NCBI GenBank assembly: GCA_963708575.1
Contig: CAVPTB010000003.1
Coordinates: 806,001 to 870,000 of the forward strand
Source: DASVWZ01 sp963708575
Lineage (GTDB): Bacteria > Acidobacteriota > Terriglobia > Terriglobales > Acidobacteriaceae
DNA length: 64,000 bases
Reading direction: 5' to 3'
Below are positions 17,970 to 26,100 of this stretch, piece after piece (within the stretch, counting starts at the first letter, position 1; each line of letters opens with the position of its first letter). A program made the translations under genes and the position numbers. The notes below the pieces were generated by a model that was not told the origin of the DNA, did not search any database, and worked only from the letters and a program-made list of their open reading frames with translations.

Positions 17970-19298
17970 TTATTGCGATTCGAGAAGCACTGGGCGCGGT
18001 CCGACTTTTACCGGTCCGGCGACCGCACTCGAGCCTCCATCGAGATCCCGCATCTTCTTGAACGATCCCTTCAGATTGAGATTCTTTTCGCCTCCGACAT
18101 TCCAAACAATCATCGCCGGGTGACCATCCGGACGAGTCAGGTTACAGGTCCAGGTCGATCCGTCCGCTGAACAAGCCTGCGTCATCGTCGAACCGACCAG
18201 CCAGTTGTACAGTTCACGGTAAGTGTTCCCACCCTTGGTAAGACTCCCCGGTCGACTGGAATCGCTAGGGTCTGCCCGCCACAGAGTGCCGAGCTCGGGA
18301 TTATTGTACGAATACCAGTACAACCTCTGAACTCCCGAAGACCAGTGCAGGATGTAGAACTGAGCAAGGAAAGCCGATTCGATATTCTCGTCCGCAAAGC
18401 CGAGTTTTTCTGCATTGCCCCAACCTGCTTCCGTATCCCAGAGAGGCTTTGATCCCAAGCCCTTGGCAGCGAGGTTTTTGCGAAAGTCAGCGAGAAAGTT
18501 CACGAAGTTCACCGGATCGGGAACCTCTCCCTGCTTGCCGGTAATTACGTATCCGTGAAAGGCAATTACATCGGCGTATTCGCCGCCGCCTGCTGCCAGG
18601 TAGTCGTCCCACCAGCGTAGGACCTTGTCGCGCTTCAGAAGTGGCGAGGGGGTCAGCACCAGCGCATCGGGATCGAGGTTATGGATGATCGTCTGCGCAT
18701 CTTTTGCCATGCGAACCAACTGGGCTTGGGTGCCAGTCCAGACTTTGTCGTGGAACGGCTCGTTCCAAACTTCCCAGTATTTGATGTGGTTGGTGTGGCT
18801 TTCCTTACTGTGAGTCACGATGGCGGTGACAAAGTCTTTCCAGTACTGATCGGTTCCGCTGCCGTCGGGCTTTAGGTCGGAAGGCGGATCACATGAACCG
18901 GGGCTGTAACCACACTCGCCGTCGTTGGGCTTGCTGGAGGCAAAGTCTGGCACTCGGCCGAAAGTGTAAAGGATGTCTTCGACGTGGTGTTCCTTCAGGT
19001 CCGAGAACCATTTGTCCAATTGTTCCCAGTCGTACTTGCCCTTGCTGGGGTTGAGTTGCGCCCATGAGGTATTGGAATCCCAGAGCCGGAAGGTACCAAA
19101 GGGAACCGTGGGCCAGGGCTCAACTTTCTTTCCATGCACGTGGCGGTGAATGCCGAAGAATGTCGGGGGAATGGGCCCGGACGGCGGACCACCTTGATCT
19201 CGAGGTATCGCGAATGCCGATCCTGCAAATGTGGTGGCAAGAGAAACGCCAAGGATGGTCGCGAACCGAAACCGAATTCGAAGGGAGAGATTTTTCAT
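17970..19298 (-). CDS. Secreted clan GH-A-like glycoside hydrolase (paralogue 1 of 4)
   Basis: A signal peptide (cut near SAFA) precedes an (alpha/beta)8-type domain. The YWEVWNEPF motif places a candidate acid/base Glu at residue 180, and PLWDTEAGWG a candidate nucleophile Glu at residue 290, the two strand-end glutamates of clan GH-A enzymes (GH39/GH5-like). The N-terminal TFFGIHRHVH, FGTFRLWDS, YDWEQLD and LYTFGRVPDFAS segments recur in the three other copies in this island, as does CDPPSDLKPDGSGTDQYWKDFV. A C-terminal beta domain ends with a GPRPVLLESQ tail. Length is 442 residues. The substrate is not predictable; a beta-linked polysaccharide is a guess. It is divergent from the next gene. 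Confidence 0.75.
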   Translation of the reverse strand: MKNLSLRIRFRFATILGVSLATTFAGSAFAIPRDQGGPPSGPIPPTFFGIHRHVHGKKVEPWPTVPFGTFRLWDSNTSWAQLNPSKGKYDWEQLDKWFSDLKEHHVEDILYTFGRVPDFASSKPNDGECGYSPGSCDPPSDLKPDGSGTDQYWKDFVTAIVTHSKESHTNHIKYWEVWNEPFHDKVWTGTQAQLVRMAKDAQTIIHNLDPDALVLTPSPLLKRDKVLRWWDDYLAAGGGEYADVIAFHGYVITGKQGEVPDPVNFVNFLADFRKNLAAKGLGSKPLWDTEAGWGNAEKLGFADENIESAFLAQFYILHWSSGVQRLYWYSYNNPELGTLWRADPSDSSRPGSLTKGGNTYRELYNWLVGSTMTQACSADGSTWTCNLTRPDGHPAMIVWNVGGEKNLNLKGSFKKMRDLDGGSSAVAGPVKVGPRPVLLESQ

Positions 19299-19508
19299 GG
19301 GAATATCGCGCTCCTGTGAAATGGTTATGGAATCAGAGGCATGCGGCCCGAATTCAGCAAGCCGCAGACAGGATGCCGGTAAGCCGAGTCATGGTACGAC
19401 GCTCAAAAGCATGGTGTCAACGAACGAGCCTCTCGGGGTTCAAACCCGAATGCCGGTTTTTGTTGTGCTGGGCGAGATCTCTGGCAGAATGTCGGAGAAG
19501 GAGTCGGA

Positions 19509-20288
19509 ATGAAAAATCGAAACGGGACGGACATGGGTGGCAAGTTTCCCTGGGCGATCATAAATAAGGAGAAGGTCGAGTTACGGCTTGGGTGGGCGAT
19601 TATTTTTCTGTCGACTTTATTCCTAGTTCGGGGACGGCTTGCAATGGCGGCCGAGCCTTATTCTATGGAAGCCGCGACAGTACATGCTTCCGACGCGTTG
19701 CCGCAAACAGTCGTGAACGCCTTGAATCCGGAAGGCTTGATGCTATTTACCTACGCAAACGGTATCAAGATGCCGATTTGCGAGATTTTCTGGGCGAAGG
19801 CCGTCTCCTCCAAAGCGCGGCCAGCCGCTTTACGGAATGCTCCTTATCGCAATATAGAGGAGGGATCCTTCCTTGGAGTCATTCATTTCTTGGCCGAATC
19901 CAGTGAGCAATTTCGCGAGGACTTCCACGACCAAAAGTTGCAGCCCGGTTATTACAGCATGCGGTATGCGGTGTTGCCCGATGGCGAGACTGGAGATTTT
20001 GCCATGCTAAATCCGGTGAATCTAGACCAGGATCCGGAGCGAATCGGATCGAGGCAGGAACTGGAGCGCAGAGGGAAGGTCGCCGCTCACGGAGACGAGG
20101 CCGCAGTGTTGAGCCTCGCCCCGGTCGACGCGAGTGAAAAGAGGCCCGTCTCGCTTCGGATGGATGATAACGGTACCTGCATCGTGCAAGCCAAGCTTCA
20201 CGCCAGACCGTCAGAAAGTACTGCGCAGAGTGAGTTGTCGCTCGCGATCATCGTGGTGACTCCTTTGAAGGAGGGGGAAGGCTCCTAG
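19509..20288 (+). CDS. Secreted protein of unknown function
   Basis: The ATG at 19509 has AAGGAG five bases upstream. An N-terminal hydrophobic segment (residues 28-46) after a charged stretch looks like a long signal peptide, cut near AMAAEP. The 259-residue body has no motif I recognise. Notable segments are MLFTYANGIKMPICEIFWAK, a GYYSMRYAVLPDGETGDF turn and DFAMLNPVNLDQDP. Two Cys residues could pair outside the cell. It is divergent from the glycosidase at 17970 and heads the plus-strand run leading to the phosphoesterase and PQQ-propeller genes. Confidence 0.55.
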   Translation: MKNRNGTDMGGKFPWAIINKEKVELRLGWAIIFLSTLFLVRGRLAMAAEPYSMEAATVHASDALPQTVVNALNPEGLMLFTYANGIKMPICEIFWAKAVSSKARPAALRNAPYRNIEEGSFLGVIHFLAESSEQFREDFHDQKLQPGYYSMRYAVLPDGETGDFAMLNPVNLDQDPERIGSRQELERRGKVAAHGDEAAVLSLAPVDASEKRPVSLRMDDNGTCIVQAKLHARPSESTAQSELSLAIIVVTPLKEGEGS

Positions 20289-20594
20289 GCCCTGAAGATC
20301 AAAGTTCGGGGCCGGGAATCCCCATCCGCGGGCCCAGAAACCTATTGAAAGGCCGCCAGTCTTGTGTTAACTTCACCAACCAATCGCGTGTGGGCCAGCA
20401 GTTAGCGCTTAGATATCAGAAAGTTCAGAGATCTAGTTTCGTGCGTGCCGATGACGCGAAGCGCCTTTCAGACTTCGATTCTACGATGTGCTCCCCCAGT
20501 ACGTCGGTCTAAGAGTCCCGAGGCGTTCGACCATCCCATGGGCAAGATCCCTCATTGACTCACGAGCTTGCGAAGGCCTCGTGTGGAGACAGTT
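20289..20594. other. Intergenic region upstream of phosphoesterase 1
   Basis: About 305 bases separate the unknown secreted protein from the phosphoesterase gene. No open frame has a usable start and no stem-loop stands out. It probably contains the promoter of the phosphoesterase and PQQ-propeller pair, but I cannot assign the elements. Confidence 0.35.
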
Positions 20595-22724
20595 ATGAGA
20601 ACGCAGGATTGGTTGACATCTGGCTTGTTGTTATTTCTTCTCACGCCTATTTCCGCAGTCTCTCAAACGCGACGCCTCGGTAACAACGAGATCCAGCACG
20701 TGGTGTTCATCATTAAAGAAAACCGCACCTTCGATAACTACTTCGGGCGATTCCCGGGAGCCATGGGCGCGATAAGGGGAAAAATTTCAACCGGTCAATC
20801 TGTCCCTTTGTGGCGATCACCTGACCAGACGGGGACTGACCTGGATCATTCCTATCAGGGCACCCTCTTCGGCATGGATGGCGGCAAGATGGACCGCTTC
20901 GACCTCATCGGAGAAGCCAACATCAATGGTCAGCTATTGTCTTACAGCCAAATGCGGGAAGGGGACATTCCTAACTATTTCGCATACGCAAGGACGTTCG
21001 CCCTGGCGGATCAGATGTTTTCGTCGATGCATGGAGCCAGTTTTGCCAACCACTTGTACACCGTCGCAGCTCAGAGCGGAATGGCGATCGGAATTCCTAC
21101 TCTCAATGGCAAGTTCATAGACGCTTGGGGATGCGATTCAGATCCGAACACGATTGACCTTGCCTTGAATCCCGATGGGGCTTTCTCGAATGTCTACCCT
21201 TGTTTCGATTTTCAAACTCTCGCGGACTCAGTCGATAACGCTGGACTGACTTGGAAGTACTATGCTGGAACTCCCAATTCCGGCGGCTATGTTTATTCTG
21301 CTCTCGACGCAATCAACCACATTCGCAATTCCGGGGAGTGGGCTACCAATGTGGTGCCGACTTCCCAATTTATAAAGGACGCCCTCGCCGGGAACCTGCC
21401 CTCGGTATCTTGGGTGACGACGACGCCGCCCGATACAGACCATCCGCCGGAGAGCGTATGTGACGGCGAAAATTGGACCGTCAAGCAAATTAACGCCATC
21501 ATGCAAGGGCCGGACTGGCCTTCCACGGCGATCTTCGTTGCTTGGGACGACTACGGCGGGTTCTACGATCACGTGAAACCTCCGCAGATCGATCAATTCG
21601 GACTTGGTCCGCGTGTGCCGTTGGTGATCATCTCACCGTACGTCATGACCGGCTACATCTCGCACACTCAGTACGAATTCGCTTCAGTGCTGAAGTTCAT
21701 CGAAGAGGTGTTCGGGCTGCCTGCTCTGACTAGTCGTGACGCGAACGCGAATGACACGAGTGACAGCTTTAATTTTGCTCAAACTCCGCTGCCTCCTTTG
21801 GTGCTAACACCCCGGACTTGCCCGTGCTTGTCAGCCTCTACTGTGAATTTTGGGAACCTGCTCGTAGGGTCCAGCCGGAACTATCAGGTAAAGTTCGTCA
21901 ATCATTCAGAGGAAAATCTAACGATTAGCAGCGTCACGACAACTGGTGATTTCACCACCTCCAACTCTTGCCCTTCCAGCTTGCCGCCGGACAAAGGTTG
22001 CAAGATCAACCTCACCTTTACGCCAACAGTGGCTGGATCGAGAACCGGAACCCTTACGGTAACCGACAACATCCATAAGGTCGCTCCGACGTCGAAATTG
22101 ATGGGGGTGGGGACCTTCGTAAATCTGCCGGTCTTTTATCCGGGGCTTACGTTCTCTGGAACGGAAAACATTGGAGCAAGTGCCAAGAAATCCGTCACCG
22201 TGACCAACACGGGTACTTCAGCCATCACGATTACCAAAATTCAGATGGTCGGCGACTTTTCGGAAACCGACAACTGCACTCCCGGTCTGGCGGCCGGTGC
22301 CAACTGCAATATTATTGTCACCTTCGCGCCGACCGCCTCAGGGACTCGCTACGGCACGTTGGCAATTTGGGACAGCGACGCAGGCAGCCCGCAGACGGCA
22401 CGATTAGTCGGCAAGGGACTTCAGTCGGTTCTTTCACCCAAGAGCTTAACCTTTGGTTCGGTCGCAGTAGGGCAGAGTAGTACCCCTCAAACCGTGAATA
22501 TAAAGAACGACGGAAATTCGATGCTCTACGTCGCAGGAATTACCACCAGCGGCGACTTTTCCCAGACGAACACGTGCGGTGCTCAAGTCGCGCCCAAGAA
22601 GAGCTGTGTGATTACGGTCATCTTCTCCCCGACTCAAAAAGGAACGCGCAAAGGCATCCTGACGATTAACGATAGCGATTTCAATAGCCCGCAAACGGTG
22701 CCAATGACTGGAACTGGTACCTAA
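20595..22724 (+). CDS. Secreted phosphoesterase (phospholipase C / acid phosphatase family) with choice-anchor D tail (copy 1)
   Basis: The start chosen is the ATG at 20595 (MRTQDWL), with GGAGA five bases upstream; an in-frame TTG at 20568 lacks one. After a signal peptide, residues about 30-390 are a phosphoesterase domain (PF04185 type): VVFIIKENRTFDNYFGRFPG at the metal/nucleophile end, DLDHSY, GASFANHLYTVAAQSG, FVAWDDYGGFYDHV and RVPLVIISPY. The rest is three ~110-residue immunoglobulin-like modules with TFTPT-x-x-GSRTGTLTVTD and SVAVGQSSTPQTVN patterns, the ASPM-SPD-2-Hydin/choice-anchor D type. It hydrolyses a phosphodiester or phosphomonoester outside the cytoplasm; whether the substrate is a phospholipid is unknown. 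The PQQ-propeller gene starts 14 bases after its stop, so they form an operon. Confidence 0.85.
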   Translation: MRTQDWLTSGLLLFLLTPISAVSQTRRLGNNEIQHVVFIIKENRTFDNYFGRFPGAMGAIRGKISTGQSVPLWRSPDQTGTDLDHSYQGTLFGMDGGKMDRFDLIGEANINGQLLSYSQMREGDIPNYFAYARTFALADQMFSSMHGASFANHLYTVAAQSGMAIGIPTLNGKFIDAWGCDSDPNTIDLALNPDGAFSNVYPCFDFQTLADSVDNAGLTWKYYAGTPNSGGYVYSALDAINHIRNSGEWATNVVPTSQFIKDALAGNLPSVSWVTTTPPDTDHPPESVCDGENWTVKQINAIMQGPDWPSTAIFVAWDDYGGFYDHVKPPQIDQFGLGPRVPLVIISPYVMTGYISHTQYEFASVLKFIEEVFGLPALTSRDANANDTSDSFNFAQTPLPPLVLTPRTCPCLSASTVNFGNLLVGSSRNYQVKFVNHSEENLTISSVTTTGDFTTSNSCPSSLPPDKGCKINLTFTPTVAGSRTGTLTVTDNIHKVAPTSKLMGVGTFVNLPVFYPGLTFSGTENIGASAKKSVTVTNTGTSAITITKIQMVGDFSETDNCTPGLAAGANCNIIVTFAPTASGTRYGTLAIWDSDAGSPQTARLVGKGLQSVLSPKSLTFGSVAVGQSSTPQTVNIKNDGNSMLYVAGITTSGDFSQTNTCGAQVAPKKSCVITVIFSPTQKGTRKGILTINDSDFNSPQTVPMTGTGT

Positions 22725-22738
22725 TTCCTAGGAGGATT

Positions 22739-24178
22739 ATGCGTCACCACAGACTCTTCAATGTTTTTTCTCTCGTCCTGGTTTTACAAATGGTTGTGGT
22801 GACAAGCCCGGCCTTGGGCGAAGACTGGCCCAAATACCAGAGAGATTTAGGGAACACGGGTCATAGTGCGGAGACGGGTATTGACTCCTCGAACGCTGCC
22901 TCGTTGCAGACCAAGTGGAGCTTTCAAACGGGCTCATTCAAGATTTCCGATTCTCCTGCTGTGGCCAAAATCAATAAGGTCTCCAGAGTGTTCATTGGTT
23001 CCTGGAGTGGGACTTTTTATTCCCTGAACGCGGTGACAGGGAAACAGATCTGGTCATTTAAGGTGGACATGGTGGGCAGGTGCAATCCCACGAAGGGTTG
23101 TCGCATCGGCTCTTCCCCCGCGGTGGATGTGAGCCAGAACTTGGTTTTCTTTGGGGCGGCAAACGGCTACCTGTATGCACTCAATGCCACCACCGGCAAG
23201 CTGGTCTGGAAAGAAATGCTCGGCAAATCCGGGGAGGGTTACGAGATTTGGTCTTCGCCCGTAGTTTTTAACGGGAACGTTTACATTGGCGTCGCCTCAA
23301 GCGGAGACGACCCATGTGTAGTGGGCCGAGTCGACGCGTATGACGAGCTGAAGGGAAGTCAGGTTTGGAGTTTTTCTACTCTGGACCAGTCCACCTGTCC
23401 GCAGGGCACATGTGTCGGCGCCGCGGTGTGGTCTACCGTAGCGATCGATACCACTAACGGGATTGTTTATGCGTCAACCGGCAACCCGGGCGCCAGTTGT
23501 TCCCCCGCGACCAAGAACGCCGCTCTCTATCCGGATAGCGTCCTTGCAATTAGCGCCAGCACCGGTGCTTTGCTCAATTACTTCCAGGCTAAGTCGGACG
23601 ATGATAACGACGACGATTTTGGCGCTTCGCCGGTTCTCCATATGAATGGCGAAGACAATGAATGCAAAGGCACCAACACAGTGGACTACTGGGTCACCGC
23701 AATGAACAAGTACGGCGGAGTCTACATGCTGGAGCGCGGCACGAACGGACTGACGGGCGTGGTCAAGAAGCCATCCTCTCCTACTGGCTTCATCGCCACA
23801 GCGGCGCTATTGCCGCAGACCGCAGTCGTAACTTGCGCCCAGGGCAAACATGTAACGAAATACACCAATAACTTTTACGCTCCAGGCCGCAAAGGGGACG
23901 TCCTAGATTACTTCCAAAATCTTGTCGGAGGGGTGAGTTTGAAAAACGACAACAATCTAGGCACTGACCCGCTAATGGGTGCGCCGGCAGTGATCCAGGA
24001 TGTTGTACTGTTCGGAGGGAATGCGGGCAACCTGAACGTCATCAAGACGGACGGGACAACTCTCGCGCAGCTTCCGATCGGAGCACCGATCTTTGGCGGC
24101 GTCGCAATTTCAAACGGCCGTGTGTACTTCGGAGCGACCAACGGCACGGTCTATTGCATGTCGCCGAACGGAAAGTAG
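22739..24178 (+). CDS. Secreted PQQ-type beta-propeller protein (copy 1)
   Basis: The ATG at 22739 has TAGGAGGA close upstream. A signal peptide ends near ALGED. The body carries repeated blades with FYSLNAVTGKQIWSF, LYALNATTGKLVWKE and VLAISASTGALLNYF, the W-motif of pyrroloquinoline-quinone dehydrogenase and BamB-like propellers. Cys pairs (CNPTKGC, CPQGTC) suggest disulfides in an extracytoplasmic protein. I do not see the vicinal Cys pair and Ca-binding residues that mark true quinoprotein dehydrogenases, so catalytic activity is doubtful. Length is 479 residues. A clear paralogue lies head-on at 24282, and a shared terminator sits between them. Confidence 0.75.
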   Translation: MRHHRLFNVFSLVLVLQMVVVTSPALGEDWPKYQRDLGNTGHSAETGIDSSNAASLQTKWSFQTGSFKISDSPAVAKINKVSRVFIGSWSGTFYSLNAVTGKQIWSFKVDMVGRCNPTKGCRIGSSPAVDVSQNLVFFGAANGYLYALNATTGKLVWKEMLGKSGEGYEIWSSPVVFNGNVYIGVASSGDDPCVVGRVDAYDELKGSQVWSFSTLDQSTCPQGTCVGAAVWSTVAIDTTNGIVYASTGNPGASCSPATKNAALYPDSVLAISASTGALLNYFQAKSDDDNDDDFGASPVLHMNGEDNECKGTNTVDYWVTAMNKYGGVYMLERGTNGLTGVVKKPSSPTGFIATAALLPQTAVVTCAQGKHVTKYTNNFYAPGRKGDVLDYFQNLVGGVSLKNDNNLGTDPLMGAPAVIQDVVLFGGNAGNLNVIKTDGTTLAQLPIGAPIFGGVAISNGRVYFGATNGTVYCMSPNGK

Positions 24179-24224
24179 AAACCATCGGAGCGGGGAATTC
24201 TAGGGATACAACCGGCAAACAAAT

Positions 24225-24261
24225 CGGGCAGCGTGTCATAGATTCCAAGACACGCTGCCCG
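24225..24261. terminator. Shared hairpin terminator between two convergent PQQ-propeller genes
   Basis: Thirteen bases at 24225-24237 (CGGGCAGCGTGTC) pair perfectly with 24249-24261 (GACACGCTGCCCG) around an 11-base loop. It sits between convergent stops at 24178 and 24282. The plus strand continues AAAATTT and the minus strand ATTTG, so it can serve both directions. Confidence 0.8.
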
Positions 24262-24281
24262 AAAATTTCCCGCTGACAAAC

Positions 24282-25754
24282 CTACTTAGCGTTGATCGAG
24301 AGGCAGTGGATCACGCCTCCGGTATCGCCAAAATAGACCCGCCCATTCGAGATCGCAACCCCACCCCAAATCGTGGGCCCAATCGGGAAGGTGGCTAACA
24401 CCTTTCCGTACTGAGCGCTGGCATAGAGATTGCCATCGGTGCCGCCATACAGAACCACATCTTGAATGGAAGCTGGTGCGCCGAAGAGCGCATTCGTGCT
24501 TACTTTGACTTTGGTCTGTAAGCCCGCTTTCCCGGTGCCATCCTGGTAGTACAGATCGAGAGGGCCAGTGACGCTTGGTGCATAGATGTAGTTAACGCTA
24601 TCGATGATGTTCTTGCCCTGGCCGCACGAGGTTGTAACTTCAACATTTCGGACAGCAGGCGTTGCGATGTAACCCCACTGGTTTCCGACGTTATCGTAGA
24701 CCTGTCCCGTAAGCCCATGAGCGTTGCGTTGGGCTGTGTAGAGATGGCCATTCTTACTGGCGTTGCTGACCCAGTACGTAGTGGTCTTGGTGTTGGTGCA
24801 CTGGTTGGTTTCACTCGCGGTGTGCAGAAATGGTGAAGAGCCAAAATCTTTATCGTTATTGTCGTTCTTGATCGCCTGATAGTAATTGAGCAAAGCACCG
24901 GTGCTGGCATTGATAGCCAGAATGCTGTCGGGATAGAGGCCGAAATTCTGAGTTGGAGGATTGCAAGTTGTCCCTGGATTTCCGGTGCCTGCGTAGACAA
25001 TTCCGCTGCCGCTGTCAATCGCGACCGAGGACCACACCGGAGCCCCGACACAAACGCCGCCGCCGGGGCAGGTTCGCTGATCGATGGTGTTAAAGGCCCA
25101 GGTATTCGCTCCAGTGAGCTCATTGAAGGCTCGCACTTGTCCGGGGATGCAGGGATCGTCTCCATGGGAAGCGACGCCTACATATACGTTCCCCTTATAG
25201 ACTGCCGGGGAAGACCAAATCTCGTATCCGACCGTGCTATCGCCTACCGATTGCTTCCAGACCAATTGGCCGGTCGTTGCGTTCAGCGCATAAAGGTAAG
25301 CATTGCGGGCTCCAAAGAACACAAGGTTGGCAGAAGTGTCGACGGCTGCAGACGAACCGATCCGGCATCCACCCTTGGGGCTGCAGTTCCCGATCAAATC
25401 CACGGTAAAGGACCAAATCTGCGCACCGGTCACGGCGTTCAGCGCGTAGAAAACACCATTGTCGGCGCCAAGAAATAACATCGACGTGCCCTTGATTGTG
25501 GCTACCGCAGGTGAGGCTGAAATCTTGTCGTTGGTCGCGAAAGTCCACTTACTTTTCAGCATCGCTACATTGCTGGAGTTGATTCCAGTCTCGCTGCTAT
25601 GGCCTGAGTTGGCGAGGTCCTTTTTGTACTTCGGCCAGTCCTCGGAGAACGCTTTCGGGGCGCTGGTACAGGTAAAAAGAAAAGAACTTGCAATTGCCAG
25701 CAGAAAAATGAATGTCCGCGAGCGGCTCGGGTGCGCTGTACGGAAACTTTTCAT
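24282..25754 (-). CDS. Secreted PQQ-type beta-propeller protein (copy 2)
   Basis: This 490-residue paralogue of the 22739 gene shares the opening SEDWPKYKKDLANSGHS (the other copy has GEDWPKYQRDLGNTGHS) and blades such as FYALNAVTGAQIWSF and LYALNATTGQLVWKQ, including the C-x(4-5)-C pairs. TAGGAG lies eight bases before the ATG at 25754. The N-terminal hydrophobic stretch ends FLFTCTSAPKAFS; the Cys is not in a good lipobox, so a simple signal peptide is more likely. It is transcribed towards copy 1. Function is unknown; such propellers can act as binding scaffolds. Confidence 0.75.
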   Translation of the reverse strand: MKSFRTAHPSRSRTFIFLLAIASSFLFTCTSAPKAFSEDWPKYKKDLANSGHSSETGINSSNVAMLKSKWTFATNDKISASPAVATIKGTSMLFLGADNGVFYALNAVTGAQIWSFTVDLIGNCSPKGGCRIGSSAAVDTSANLVFFGARNAYLYALNATTGQLVWKQSVGDSTVGYEIWSSPAVYKGNVYVGVASHGDDPCIPGQVRAFNELTGANTWAFNTIDQRTCPGGGVCVGAPVWSSVAIDSGSGIVYAGTGNPGTTCNPPTQNFGLYPDSILAINASTGALLNYYQAIKNDNNDKDFGSSPFLHTASETNQCTNTKTTTYWVSNASKNGHLYTAQRNAHGLTGQVYDNVGNQWGYIATPAVRNVEVTTSCGQGKNIIDSVNYIYAPSVTGPLDLYYQDGTGKAGLQTKVKVSTNALFGAPASIQDVVLYGGTDGNLYASAQYGKVLATFPIGPTIWGGVAISNGRVYFGDTGGVIHCLSINAK

Positions 25755-26100
25755 GATTTGGACTCCTAACGGTTATTGATTGGGCGATTCGGGGAGGCGA
25801 GCGTTCTCATCATACTGCAGAACCCGAAATACAGTGGAACGAAAGTAACCTTATTCTCAGAAATCGAATGGAGTTGCAAAGGATTGCGCAAATCTGGGAG
25901 AGCGCTTCCACAATCATATTCAAGTTGGACGGATGGTAAGACCGGCGACGGTTCTGTGAGGCTAGTCCCAAGTCATGCAATTTCTTTCATCTTGACCGAA
26001 GCCCGTAACGAGGGGAGAATCGCCAAAGCGCCCATCCTGCTGCGTCCCCGCGCAGTCCCGGGTTTCGAATACATCTTGCGGTCTTTGGTAGGAGATCCGA
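25755..26100. other. Divergent intergenic region
   Basis: This gap of 346 bases lies between the divergently transcribed PQQ-propeller copy 2 (minus) and FG-GAP protein 1 (plus). It should hold promoters for both. An open frame crosses part of it but has no plausible ribosome binding site or domain. Confidence 0.35.

Noticed and set aside
22739..25754. The two PQQ-propeller proteins as quinoprotein alcohol dehydrogenases
   Set aside because: The W-motif blades are there, but the vicinal Cys pair and catalytic Asp/Ca site are not evident.
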